In this document: positions 50,459 to 58,854 of the stretch, in pieces
Numbering within the stretch: position 1 is the first letter of the stretch
Layout: every line of letters starts with the position of its first letter
Source: Galbibacter pacificus
Lineage (GTDB): Bacteria; Bacteroidota; Bacteroidia; Flavobacteriales; Flavobacteriaceae
Direction: 5' to 3'
Assembly (NCBI RefSeq): GCF_029603155.1
Contig: NZ_JAPMUA010000001.1
Span: 1-64,000 of the forward strand
DNA length: 64,000 bases
The notes under the pieces: generated by a model
Seen by the model: only the letters and a program-made list of their open reading frames with translations
Database searches by the model: none
Told to the model about the DNA's origin: nothing
Translations under genes and position numbers: made by a program

Positions 50459-51169
50459 CTAGGCCATCGGTACTTCCATTAAAAGTACTTTGGCATTGGT
50501 GTCAGCGGTAATGGCTATTTCTGAGGCTTCCCGGATGCCCATTCCGTCTCTTTGGTTTAATTTTTCACCATTTATAGTTACATCGCCAGCCAGTACAAAT
50601 GCGTACAGTCCATTTTTAGCATGGTGCAACTGGTATGTTAGCGATTTTTTTGCCTCCATTTCAGTGATGTTGAACCACGCGTCCTGATTAATGCTAACGC
50701 CTTCATCATCCATATCTGGGGAAACTATTTGTTGCAACTTGTTCTTTCTGTCTTTTAGCTGCAAACTTATTTGGTCGTATCGAGGTGTTACATTGCGCTT
50801 TTTGGGCATAACCCAGATTTGCAAGAATTTCACCTCTTTATCTTTGTTTCTGTTGTATTCGCTGTGTACAACCCCGGTTCCTGCCGTCATCGATTGGATG
50901 TCGCCTTCTTTTATAACCTTTTTGTTTCCCATGCTATCTTCATGTTCTAAATCCCCGGAAAGCGGGATGGAGATAATTTCCATATTGTCGTGGGGGTGTT
51001 TTCCAAAGCCCATGCCCGGGGCAACGGTATCGTCGTTTAAAACTCTTAAAACACCAAAATTCATTCGTTGTGGGTCGTAATAGTTTGCAAAACTAAATGT
51101 ATGGTAACTGTTTAACCAACCGTGGTTGGCATGTCCGCGGGTATTGGATTTGTGTATAATCTTTTTCAT
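50459..51169 (-). CDS. Pirin-family bicupin protein
   Basis: 236 residues of the bicupin pirin family (YhaK-like). The N-terminal cupin has the metal-binding FGKHPHDNMEIISIPLSG and later HEDSMG and MTAGTGVVHSEYN. Some members are quercetin 2,3-dioxygenases, others redox sensors; substrate not predictable here. It converges with kynU and diverges from the MFS gene. Confidence 0.92.
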   Translation of the reverse strand: MKKIIHKSNTRGHANHGWLNSYHTFSFANYYDPQRMNFGVLRVLNDDTVAPGMGFGKHPHDNMEIISIPLSGDLEHEDSMGNKKVIKEGDIQSMTAGTGVVHSEYNRNKDKEVKFLQIWVMPKKRNVTPRYDQISLQLKDRKNKLQQIVSPDMDDEGVSINQDAWFNITEMEAKKSLTYQLHHAKNGLYAFVLAGDVTINGEKLNQRDGMGIREASEIAITADTNAKVLLMEVPMA

Positions 51170-51284
51170 GTTTTTTTCTTATTTTTATTAGGTACTTAGA
51201 CGTATGATGAGGGCTTTTCTTACATTTAAACAGGCTGACGAAAGTACAGAAAGATTGTTGTTAATCTAACCATTTTAATTGGGT

Positions 51285-52433
51285 ATGTATTCTTTACGTT
51301 TAATATTTAACAATCAAAAATATTTTTCCGCCGCCTGGGTTTTTGCCTCCCTGAACATTCTTTTTGGTACATGGGCCATATACATTCCGCAGGTAAAGGA
51401 AAACCTACAAATAACAGAAGGGCAATTGGGCATTGCATTGTTCTTTTTTGCCTTCGGGACATTGGTATTTATACCTTTTACCTCAATAATTATTAAAAAA
51501 CTTGGTCTGGGAAAAGCTACCATTGTGGCAATTATTGGCTATGCCATTGCTTTTTTACTGCCATTTATGGCTACTTCATATTTTTTATTGGCCTTTAGCC
51601 TATTTATAGTGGGCGCAACATCGGGGTTTACAGATGTAGCAATGAATACACTGGTCTCTGAAATCGAAAGGGAAGATAAAGCTAGTTTTATGTCGGCTTC
51701 CCATGGATTTTTTAGCTTGGGCGGTGTTATAGGTGCGGGCGTTGGAAGCTATTTAAAATTATTTATAGAGAGCCCGTTGCTTCATATGTGTTATGTTTCT
51801 TTGTTCGTGTTGATATCGAACATAGTGCTGGTTAAAAATTATATACATATAAAAGGAACAAAAAGGAGGGAGGAAGCAATGGATTTTAAGTACTTAAAGC
51901 CATTGCTTGGCCTAAGTTTAATTGGGCTTTTAATTATGGGGAGCGAAGGCGCCATTGCAGATTGGAGCGGCCTGTACTTAAAAAATATAACCATGACAAG
52001 TTCTATGGTCCTTATTGGACTTGGCTATACCATTTTTTCTGCAACAATGACCACCGGAAGGTTTCTTGGAGATTATATTGCAAGCAAGTTTGGGGCATTA
52101 AAAATAATAATTGCCGGTGCTCTTTTGGGGGCAATGGGATATATTTTAATACTTACGGCATACACATTTGTTGCCTTGGCTGGCTTTGGCCTTGTCGGAC
52201 TGGGATTTTCGGTAATTATTCCAGAGCTGTTCCGGCTTGGTGGAAAAGTAGAAGGTGTAGAAACATCAAAAGGAATTGCTTTTATTGCAGGAACAGGCTA
52301 TGTTGGGTTTTTAACCGGCCCTGTTTTGCTGGGTTTTTTGGCTGATATTGCTTCTTTAAAACTTAGTTTTATGGCATTGTTGCTTGCTGCCATAATTGTA
52401 TTTGTTATAGCTTCGATTTTGAGGCGCCAATAA
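51285..52433 (+). CDS. Major facilitator superfamily transporter
   Basis: 382 residues, about 12 membrane helices, YbjJ/FucP-like group. Features include FGTWAIYIPQVKENL in helix 1-loop, the intermediate SGFTDVAMNTLVSEIER and the second-half GSEGAIADWSGLYL. The ATG at 51285 is used; a TTG two codons upstream is possible. Substrate unknown (sugar or drug). Its stop is four bases from the stop of the convergent lipoprotein gene. Confidence 0.9.
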   Translation: MYSLRLIFNNQKYFSAAWVFASLNILFGTWAIYIPQVKENLQITEGQLGIALFFFAFGTLVFIPFTSIIIKKLGLGKATIVAIIGYAIAFLLPFMATSYFLLAFSLFIVGATSGFTDVAMNTLVSEIEREDKASFMSASHGFFSLGGVIGAGVGSYLKLFIESPLLHMCYVSLFVLISNIVLVKNYIHIKGTKRREEAMDFKYLKPLLGLSLIGLLIMGSEGAIADWSGLYLKNITMTSSMVLIGLGYTIFSATMTTGRFLGDYIASKFGALKIIIAGALLGAMGYILILTAYTFVALAGFGLVGLGFSVIIPELFRLGGKVEGVETSKGIAFIAGTGYVGFLTGPVLLGFLADIASLKLSFMALLLAAIIVFVIASILRRQ

Positions 52434-52437
52434 AATA

Positions 52438-53100
52438 TTAATCTTCTGAAGTTTTTACGCTTACATTGGTAAAATAAAGTTTAAAGACACCGTTTTCATT
52501 TTGGTGCATCGTTGCTATTTTTAAGCCTTCAATATCTTTGTAGTCTTCCCAGGTCGTTATCATGCAATTGGTTGGGTCGTTGTTTTCCCTGTAGACCCAT
52601 TCTTTTACCATATTATCTTTGTCTATATAAAAATCATAAGCATCGCCGGGGGTATAACCGCCTTCGGAGCTATAAACAATAGTAACTTTTTGCAAAGAAT
52701 CCTTGCTAATGGGGGCTTGAGAAAGGATGGGGTCTTTATATTCAATTCCGTCGTCCCAAATTAATTTATAAGGAGCAAGCAACCAATATACATCGTTGAT
52801 GAAGTTTTTATCGGCGGCCAATTCTTGATCGCTTAAAATCTGACTCCGGTTAAAATCCAGTTCTTCACCGTTTTTTATAAGTGTGATTTCGTTTTTTTTA
52901 GGCCTCCATTCCCAACTTCTTTCAAAATGTACGGTGTCCCTATCTACATTAAAAGTAAATTTAATTTCATCTACTTTGTTCCAGTTCTCAAAACCATGGG
53001 CATATGCTATTTTTTCAAGCGGATTCAAGTTTTTGTTTGTTTCCTTTTTACAGCTTCCCAAAAGAAGAAATAAAATTATAAGTAGGCTAATGTTTTTCAT
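52438..53100 (-). CDS. Lipoprotein of unknown function (DUF6503-like)
   Basis: 220 residues with a lipoprotein signal (lipobox LLLGSC, mature CKKETN). The globular part begins KIAYAHGFENWNKVDEIKFTFNV, followed by beta-rich sequence and a C-terminal LYFTNVSVKTSED. The mature domain recalls LolA/LppX-like lipid-binding folds, and the DUF6503 label, both only from memory. Convergent with the MFS gene with a four-base gap. Confidence 0.78.
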   Translation of the reverse strand: MKNISLLIILFLLLGSCKKETNKNLNPLEKIAYAHGFENWNKVDEIKFTFNVDRDTVHFERSWEWRPKKNEITLIKNGEELDFNRSQILSDQELAADKNFINDVYWLLAPYKLIWDDGIEYKDPILSQAPISKDSLQKVTIVYSSEGGYTPGDAYDFYIDKDNMVKEWVYRENNDPTNCMITTWEDYKDIEGLKIATMHQNENGVFKLYFTNVSVKTSED

Positions 53101-53363
53101 CTTTCTTTATTTTTTAACTGATTGTCCATAATCAATTACAAGTAATGATTGTGCTCACCCTCATATTAGGCATTATTTTATGGCCAGCAACGGGTAATCA
53201 GAATTTTTTATAAAAGTAATTATATTTTAAAAAATGGAGGGTGATTTTTGTTGTAGCGTACTTTTTTATCTGTTAATAGAAGTATTTTTAACGCAAATGA
53301 AAATATATTTTAATGAAAATGAATGATTTATAATGCTTTTCTTCCACATAAAACTGCTCAAAA
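53101..53363. other. Gene-free spacer
   Basis: No coding sequence is supported. A 22-codon frame (about 53145-53213, plus) ends without other evidence and is not annotated. The rest is AT-rich, with no promoter matching the consensus. Confidence 0.5.
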
Positions 53364-53398
53364 TAAAAAGCCTCCCAATTTAAAATCGAGAGGCTTTT
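53364..53398. terminator. Terminator of the lmo0937-like gene
   Basis: AAAAGCCTC (53366-53374) pairs with GAGGCTTTT (53390-53398) around a 15-nt loop, with an A run before. It is at the end of an approximately 90-base 3' region of the 53490-53648 gene that also has a hairpin AAAATTAC/GTAATTTT (53448-53480). Confidence 0.75.
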
Positions 53399-53489
53399 CC
53401 CTAAACTAATACCTACTACTATGTAATGATTACTTTATATACGAAGGAAAATTACTTTTGGATTTCGAAAATGTAATTTTTTTTAAATT

Positions 53490-53648
53490 TTATGGCCTTC
53501 TTCCAGTAGCAAGCCGATAAAGTATACCAATAATGGCCAAAACCAACAGGATATGGATTAAACTTCCAACAGCTTCACCAAATCCAAAATAGCCAACTAG
53601 CCATCCTATTATTAGAATTACAACGATAAGCCAAATTATATCTCTCAT
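53490..53648 (-). CDS. Small membrane protein, lmo0937 family
   Basis: 52 residues, found by reading the minus strand (ATG at 53646-53648, TAA at 53490-53492). Two membrane helices: IIWLIVVILIIGWLVGYFGF and LIHILLVLAIIGILYRLATG, joined by a short Gly-rich turn and ending GRRP. This matches the lmo0937-type small membrane proteins widespread in bacteria. Function unknown, often stress-related by context. Its own terminator follows at 53364-53398. Confidence 0.85.
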   Translation of the reverse strand: MRDIIWLIVVILIIGWLVGYFGFGEAVGSLIHILLVLAIIGILYRLATGRRP

Positions 53649-53785
53649 AATATTAAATTTTTTGGTCTTCCGGTAATTATAAATCCAGAAGATAGTTAAT
53701 ATTATTAAGGTAGGAATAAGTATCTAAAAATGTAGGAGATTTAACAGTATTTAACTTGTAATCACCTATATATCAATATTAAAAA
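53649..53785. other. Upstream region of the lmo0937-like gene
   Basis: AT-rich sequence with no gene; expected to hold the promoter of the 53490-53648 gene. No exact TAnnTTTG match was found. Confidence 0.35.
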
Positions 53786-53814
53786 TAAAAACCCTTGCTG
53801 TTTTGGCAAGGGTT
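53786..53814 (-). terminator. Orphan terminator-like hairpin
   Basis: AACCCTTGC (53790-53798) pairs perfectly with GCAAGGGTT (53806-53814) with an A run at 53781-53790 that gives a T tract on minus. No gene in the 53815-53970 interval upstream on that strand accounts for it. Confidence 0.7.
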
Positions 53815-53969
53815 CATTGAAATATATATAGACGCTTGGAGCGGTATTTTTTTATCGTATTTGTTATATATACGGGGTATATATTAATACGGATTATACG
53901 GCTTTGTTAAAAAAACATTAAAGTTAATGTAAGCTAGATTTTCCCTAAGCAAAATAGCCTTTATGAACC

Positions 53970-54001
53970 TGAAAAAAGCCACCTTTTTGGTGGCCTTTTA
54001 A
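53970..54001 (-). terminator. Terminator of the 81-residue protein gene
   Basis: GCCACC (53978-53983) pairs with GGTGGC (53989-53994) with a T5 loop, flanked by A and T runs. It lies five bases from the stop of the gene at 54006. Confidence 0.85.
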
Positions 54002-54005
54002 ATTA

Positions 54006-54251
54006 TTACGCTTCCGGGGTTAACTTGTTAACGCGTTCTTGATATTCATTAATTGCTTCCCTTACCATATCTACATTGTCAGAGGCCCTTTGGTGGGCAT
54101 CTTCCATTACTTTTTCTAATTTGGCATCGGGATGCTGAAAAAGATCGGTAATTACATGATTGATTTTGTCAATACTGCTTTCTTGAGTATTCTTGATATC
54201 TTCTAATTTAGAAAGGATCTTCCTCATTCTATCCAATTTGTTTTCGCTCAT
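54006..54251 (-). CDS. Small coiled-coil protein, unknown
   Basis: 81 residues, almost entirely helical and strongly charged, beginning SENKLDRMRKILSKLEDIKN. No Cys, Trp, signal or membrane segment. It has a terminator directly after its stop, which supports a real gene. I do not recognise the family. Confidence 0.7.
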   Translation of the reverse strand: MSENKLDRMRKILSKLEDIKNTQESSIDKINHVITDLFQHPDAKLEKVMEDAHQRASDNVDMVREAINEYQERVNKLTPEA

Positions 54252-54424
54252 AATGTTATATTTTATTTTTCATATAATATACAAAATTTTCCTAATATGT
54301 TTACTTTCAATTTGTTTCATATATGGGCGTACTTACTTTTTTAATAAAATCATGGATTGGTTTAAAGGAAAACGAAGTTGGTTTTTAAAACAAAAAATGG
54401 CTAAAGAATACTAAAACGGTACTA

Positions 54425-54487
54425 TTGCTCAATAAATGCAAGAAATTGTTAACTTTGTGATGCATCCCGCATAAGCGGGACTTTTTA
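54425..54487 (+). promoter_or_regulatory. Promoter and leader hairpin of kmo
   Basis: TTG (54425-54427) and TAACTTTG (54450-54457, exact TAnnTTTG) are 22 bases apart. Predicted start is near 54464, precisely where a perfect hairpin TCCCGC-ATAA-GCGGGA (54465-54480) begins, followed by CTTTTTATATTTT. The kmo mRNA would thus begin with a terminator-like hairpin, 21 bases before the ATG. Confidence 0.6.
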
Positions 54488-54501
54488 TATTTTATCTTCT
54501 C

Positions 54502-55854
54502 ATGCAAACGCCAAAAAAAATCGCTATAACGGGCAGCGGGCTCGTAGGAAGTTTATTAGCTATTTACCTAAAAAAAAGAGGCCATCAGGTGGACGTCTAT
54601 GATAGGCGGCAGGATATCCGCACCATGAATTTTTCGGGAAGGTCTATAAACCTGGCAATGTCCAAACGCGGCTGGAAGGCTTTAGAAATAATCGGGATGG
54701 ACAAGCCAATAAGGGAAATAGCAACTCCAATGGACAAACGCGCCATTCATGTACCGGGCAAACCAGCGTATTTTCAATATTACGGAAAAGAAGGCGAGGC
54801 CATTTATTCTATTTCAAGGGGGATACTTAATAAAAAAATGATCGATTTGGCCGAGACCGAAGGGGTAAATTTTATTTTTAACTCAAAAGTTTGGGATGTT
54901 TCCCTGCCCGAAGCCATTATTTATACCGGGGATAACGAAAAAGAAGAATGGACACCGCACCCGTACGATTTGGTGTTTGGTGCAGATGGAGCCTTTTCAA
55001 GGATTAGGCATAAGATGCAACGGCGGAGCTTGTTTAATTATAGCCAGCATTTTCTTGATACCGGCTATAAAGAATTAAGTATACCGGCCAATAAAGATGG
55101 GTCGCATAAGCTTAACAAAAATTCGTTGCACATATGGCCAAGGGGAAACTTCATGCTCATTGCACTGCCAAACCTCGACGGAAGCTTCACCTGCACGTTG
55201 TTTATGCCTTACGAAGGCGTAAATTCTTTTAAAAACCTGGATTCCGAACCAAAGGTCGAGAAATTCTTTAGCAAACATTTTGAAGATGTAAAAGACGATA
55301 TACCTTATTTAATACGTGACTTTTTTAAAAACCCAACAAGTTCTTTGGTTACCATAAAATGTTTTCCGTGGATATACGAAGATAAAGTGGCACTTATAGG
55401 AGATGCGGCACATGCTATAGTCCCTTTTTATGGACAGGGAATGAACGCAGGCTTTGAGGATATTACCATATTGAACGATTTAATGGAACAACATGCCGAC
55501 GATTGGCAGACCATTTTTTCTGAATACCAACAGGCACGAAAACCAAATGCCGATGCGATTGCCGAATTGAGCTACAGAAATTTTATGGAAATGAGCTCTA
55601 AAACAGCCGATGAGCGTTTTTTGCTTCGGAAAAAAATAGAGAAACACTTTTCTGAAAAATATCCCGGTAAGTGGATTCCCCTATATAGCAGGGTTACATT
55701 TTCTGAAAACTCATATGCCGAAGCACTCCAGGTCGGAGATTTTCAAAAGAAAATTATGGATGAGGTGATGCAGATCGACAATATTGAAGAAACATGGAAT
55801 AGTGAAAAAGTAGAAAATCTCATCCTGACAAAGCTAAGCAATGAACAAGATTGA
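54502..55854 (+). CDS. kmo: Kynurenine 3-monooxygenase
   Basis: 450 residues. FAD-dependent hydroxylase converting kynurenine to 3-hydroxykynurenine with NADPH and O2. FAD motifs: ITGSGLVGSLLAIYL near the start, VFGADGAFSRIRHKM, and GDAAHAIVPFYGQGMNAGFED. Length fits bacterial Kmo with its C-terminal helix. With kynU it gives 3-hydroxyanthranilate. Followed by a small gene that overlaps its end by 14 bases. Confidence 0.96.
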   Translation: MQTPKKIAITGSGLVGSLLAIYLKKRGHQVDVYDRRQDIRTMNFSGRSINLAMSKRGWKALEIIGMDKPIREIATPMDKRAIHVPGKPAYFQYYGKEGEAIYSISRGILNKKMIDLAETEGVNFIFNSKVWDVSLPEAIIYTGDNEKEEWTPHPYDLVFGADGAFSRIRHKMQRRSLFNYSQHFLDTGYKELSIPANKDGSHKLNKNSLHIWPRGNFMLIALPNLDGSFTCTLFMPYEGVNSFKNLDSEPKVEKFFSKHFEDVKDDIPYLIRDFFKNPTSSLVTIKCFPWIYEDKVALIGDAAHAIVPFYGQGMNAGFEDITILNDLMEQHADDWQTIFSEYQQARKPNADAIAELSYRNFMEMSSKTADERFLLRKKIEKHFSEKYPGKWIPLYSRVTFSENSYAEALQVGDFQKKIMDEVMQIDNIEETWNSEKVENLILTKLSNEQD

Positions 55855-56188
55855 TTATAACGGAAAAAGCTTTAAAGCGGTCTCGAATACCGGAAATGGA
55901 GAAACTTCAAATGAAACAATTTTTACGTATGTCCAGCAAGGCAATATCTTAACAGCTTCTTACGCAGGAGGAAATATTGTATCGGGACATTTAATTGGTA
56001 TGGTAAATGAAAATGGAGAAATAGATATGCGCTACCACCAAATAAACAACAAGGGTATTTTACAAACCGGAACCTGCAACTCCGAACCCGAAATATTGAA
56101 GGACGGAAGAATTAGGCTACATGAAAAGTGGAAATGGACTTCAGGCGATGAATCATCGGGAATATCTATTATTGAAGAAATAATATAA
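55841..56188 (+). CDS. Small conserved protein overlapping kmo, unknown function
   Basis: 115 residues, cytoplasmic, a beta-rich domain with YVQQGNILTASYAGGNIVSGHLIG and CNSEPEILKDGRIRLHEKW. Similar proteins are sometimes labelled N-acetylglutamate synthase, without any acetyltransferase motif here; I would not use that name. It starts 14 bases inside kmo, so translational coupling is likely. Confidence 0.82.
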   Translation: MNKIDYNGKSFKAVSNTGNGETSNETIFTYVQQGNILTASYAGGNIVSGHLIGMVNENGEIDMRYHQINNKGILQTGTCNSEPEILKDGRIRLHEKWKWTSGDESSGISIIEEII

Positions 56189-56283
56189 GGTTATAAGAGT
56201 TAAAAACACACTAAAAAATAACTATCACTTCGTTATTTTCCATAACTTTATAAATAACCCAAAATGAAAAATATAAGTATTCT

Positions 56284-56925
56284 ATGGAAATTCTCGTTAT
56301 AGGTGCCACTGGAAGGACAGGACGCCATATAGTTCGAATGGCACTCAACGAAGGACACCGTGTAACAGCTTTTGTAAGGTCTCCAGAAAAACTGGATCGG
56401 CCACAAACCGGGGTCAAGGTTGTGCAAGGAGACGCACTGGACGCAACTGCTGTACACAACCTTATTAACAATAATAATTTTGACAGTGTGGTAATTGCTA
56501 TTGGTGCCGATACCCTAAAATGCTCGAATGTACGGGGAGACAGTACAAAAAACGTGATAACGGCCCTTGAAAACAGAAATGCCCCAACTCGATTGTGGAT
56601 AGTGAGCTCCGTAGGGACCAATGAAAGCATGGACCAGTTGGGCTTTTTTAGCAAGGCCTTTGTAAAAACTATTCTAAAAGGACATATAGCAGACCATACC
56701 AATCAAGAAAATTACTTAAAAGAGAGCTCCTTGCCATATACTATTGTGCGGCCAACGGGATTAAAGGATGAAAGTTCTAATGGAGGTTATATTGTTCTAG
56801 AAAAAGGAAGGTTGCCAACCGACAGGGTTTCAAGACAAGATGTAGCCCATTTCATTATAAAAAACATCGATAATGAGGCTTATTTAGGAAAGGCAGTTAC
56901 CTTAACCTCTGCAAAAAAAGATTAA
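56284..56925 (+). CDS. NAD(P)H-binding atypical SDR protein
   Basis: 213 residues. Rossmann N-terminus MEILVIGATGRTGRHIV with TGATGxxG motif, then the NAD(P)-binding SDR_a5-like pattern: VIAIGADT, WIVSSVGTNE and YTIVRPTGLKD. No catalytic YxxxK in the canonical place, typical of the atypical group (NmrA, BVR-B). Role unknown, redox sensing or reductase. Its stop is four bases from that of the ABC gene. Confidence 0.9.
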   Translation: MEILVIGATGRTGRHIVRMALNEGHRVTAFVRSPEKLDRPQTGVKVVQGDALDATAVHNLINNNNFDSVVIAIGADTLKCSNVRGDSTKNVITALENRNAPTRLWIVSSVGTNESMDQLGFFSKAFVKTILKGHIADHTNQENYLKESSLPYTIVRPTGLKDESSNGGYIVLEKGRLPTDRVSRQDVAHFIIKNIDNEAYLGKAVTLTSAKKD

Positions 56926-56929
56926 GTTT

Positions 56930-58768
56930 TTATTGATACCCAGCTGCTTGTAATGAAAATAGCTCGGCATACAAATTTTTATTCTTCATTAATGTCTCAT
57001 GCGTTCCTATTTCAAGGATTTTTCCATCTTTTAATACCAGAATCCTATCGGCCATTCTTACGGTACTAAACCTGTGTGAAATTATAATGCTTGTTTTTCC
57101 TTTGGTAAGTCCCATAAATCTTTCAAAAACCTCAAATTCGGCTTTTGCGTCCAGGGCAGATGTCGGTTCGTCCAGAATAAGAATAGCTGCATCTTTCATA
57201 TAGGCTCTTGCCAGTGCAATTTTTTGCCATTGCCCACCCGAAAGTTCCTGCCCTTTATTAAAGCGTTTTCCCAATTGTTGTTTATAGCCTTTGTCCAGTT
57301 CTTTTACCACTTCGGATGCCAAGCTTAGTTCTGCCGCATTTTCAATACGACCCATGTTTTCTATTTCGTCTATTTTGCCAACGGCAATGTTTTCCTGAAC
57401 GGTAAACTCGTACCTGAAAAAATCCTGAAAGATTACACCGAACATTTTTTGATATTTGTCTTTGTTGAACTTTCTAATGTCGGTCCCATCGAGGTATATG
57501 GTTCCCGAAGTAGGCTCGTAGAATCTTAAAATAAGTTTTATCAAGGTGGTTTTTCCAGCACCATTTTGTCCAACAAAAGCCATTTTTTCACCGGATTTCA
57601 ATGTAAACGAAACCCCAGAAAGCACCCTTTCGTTACTGCCCGGATAGCTAAAGGCAACATTGTCTATAAAAAAACCTTCGGTAATTTCACTTGGGATCGG
57701 AACTTCTTTTGAATGATCTTTTTCAACATCCAAATCAATAAAATCAAAATAATCCTTTAAATACAATGCGCTTTGGGCTATGTTTGTAAAGCGCGAAAAA
57801 AAGCCTTGCAAGTTGTTCCTTAACCTGTTGAAAGAGCCGCTTAAAAACGTAAGTTCCCCAATGGTGATTACGCCCGTAAGTACGCGGTAAATAATTAAAA
57901 TATAGGCGGCGTAATACGACAGGACTCCCAATAAATTAAAAACGGCGCCATAAGTACTTCTTTTTATTGCCAGTTTTTTGTTGAGTTGGTAGTATTCATC
58001 AGAGAGTGCCTTAAAACGGTCGGCAATATAATTGGTAAGCCCAAAAAGCTTGATTTCTTTCGCGGTTTTATCATTTGCCCCTACAAAACGTAGATAATCC
58101 AGTTCCCGGCGTTCGGAAGTCCAGCTTCTGGCCAGGGAATAGCTTTGAGAGCTAAATTTTATTTCATTTATAAATGAAGGGATGATACTTAAAATCAAGA
58201 TTAAGATAAGGACAGGTTCAAAATAGATAAGCCCTGCAATAAGGGACACCATGCTGATAACGCTTTGTACTTGGCTAAGTATGTTCGACATTAAATTAAC
58301 ACGGCTGGTTGTTTGTGTACGGGCCCGCTCCAGTTTGTCGTAAAAATCGGGGTCCTCCAACTGGTCAATCCCTATTTCGTTGGTCTTTTTTATAATGCTT
58401 ACCGATGATTTGTTGGCGTATAAATCTCCGAGAAGGCTGTCGGTAAGGGTGATTAAGCGACTGATAAGGTCTGAAATTAAAGCTAGGGAAAGTTCTAAGG
58501 CCACGTATTTCCATAAAAGTGAAAAATCTTTTCCAGAAGCATTTATTTGCGTAATGATTTCATCAATAATTAATTTTCCAACCCATAATAATGCTATGGG
58601 TGCAAACGCATTTATGAGCCTGGCCAATGTATTGATGAGGTACATGGTTTTGTGGGTTTTCCATATTTCTGATGAAAAACGGGGAATGTACTTAAAAGCG
58701 GCAAAAGAATCTTTAACAGATGTTTTTTCTTTCTTTTGGTCTTTTATGGATGCTAGTTTTCTTGGCAA
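56930..58768 (-). CDS. ABC transporter, fused membrane and ATPase domains
   Basis: 612 residues. An exporter half-transporter: transmembrane domain (about 45-350) and ATPase domain (about 365-612) with Walker A GQNGAGKTT, signature LSGGQWQKIALARA, Walker B AAILILDEPTSALD and the H-loop ISHRFSTVR. The start is a TTG (58766-58768) giving MPRKLASIKDQKKEK; the next Met is residue 42, inside the conserved region, so TTG is preferred. Works as a homodimer or with an unlinked partner; substrate unknown (lipid or peptide). Confidence 0.92.
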   Translation of the reverse strand: MPRKLASIKDQKKEKTSVKDSFAAFKYIPRFSSEIWKTHKTMYLINTLARLINAFAPIALLWVGKLIIDEIITQINASGKDFSLLWKYVALELSLALISDLISRLITLTDSLLGDLYANKSSVSIIKKTNEIGIDQLEDPDFYDKLERARTQTTSRVNLMSNILSQVQSVISMVSLIAGLIYFEPVLILILILSIIPSFINEIKFSSQSYSLARSWTSERRELDYLRFVGANDKTAKEIKLFGLTNYIADRFKALSDEYYQLNKKLAIKRSTYGAVFNLLGVLSYYAAYILIIYRVLTGVITIGELTFLSGSFNRLRNNLQGFFSRFTNIAQSALYLKDYFDFIDLDVEKDHSKEVPIPSEITEGFFIDNVAFSYPGSNERVLSGVSFTLKSGEKMAFVGQNGAGKTTLIKLILRFYEPTSGTIYLDGTDIRKFNKDKYQKMFGVIFQDFFRYEFTVQENIAVGKIDEIENMGRIENAAELSLASEVVKELDKGYKQQLGKRFNKGQELSGGQWQKIALARAYMKDAAILILDEPTSALDAKAEFEVFERFMGLTKGKTSIIISHRFSTVRMADRILVLKDGKILEIGTHETLMKNKNLYAELFSLQAAGYQ

Positions 58769-58802
58769 AGCAATAAGTTGTATGAAAGGAAGATAAAAAT
58801 AA

Positions 58803-58830
58803 CGAAAAAGCCCCGCAATTATGCGGGGCC
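58803..58830 (-). terminator. Terminator of the 58855-60735 unit
   Basis: GCCCCGC (58810-58816) pairs with GCGGGGC (58823-58829) with a six-base loop; the A run at 58805-58809 gives a T tract on minus. It ends the zinc-ribbon/Nif3 unit before the ABC gene. Confidence 0.86.
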
Positions 58831-58854
58831 GTGATAAATATTTTGTTTAAAACA

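Noticed and set aside
54352..54414. 20-codon frame (MDWFKGKRSWFLKQKMAKEY) upstream of kmo
   Set aside because: Too short to judge; no promoter or terminator of its own, and no known family. Could be a small peptide but not supported.
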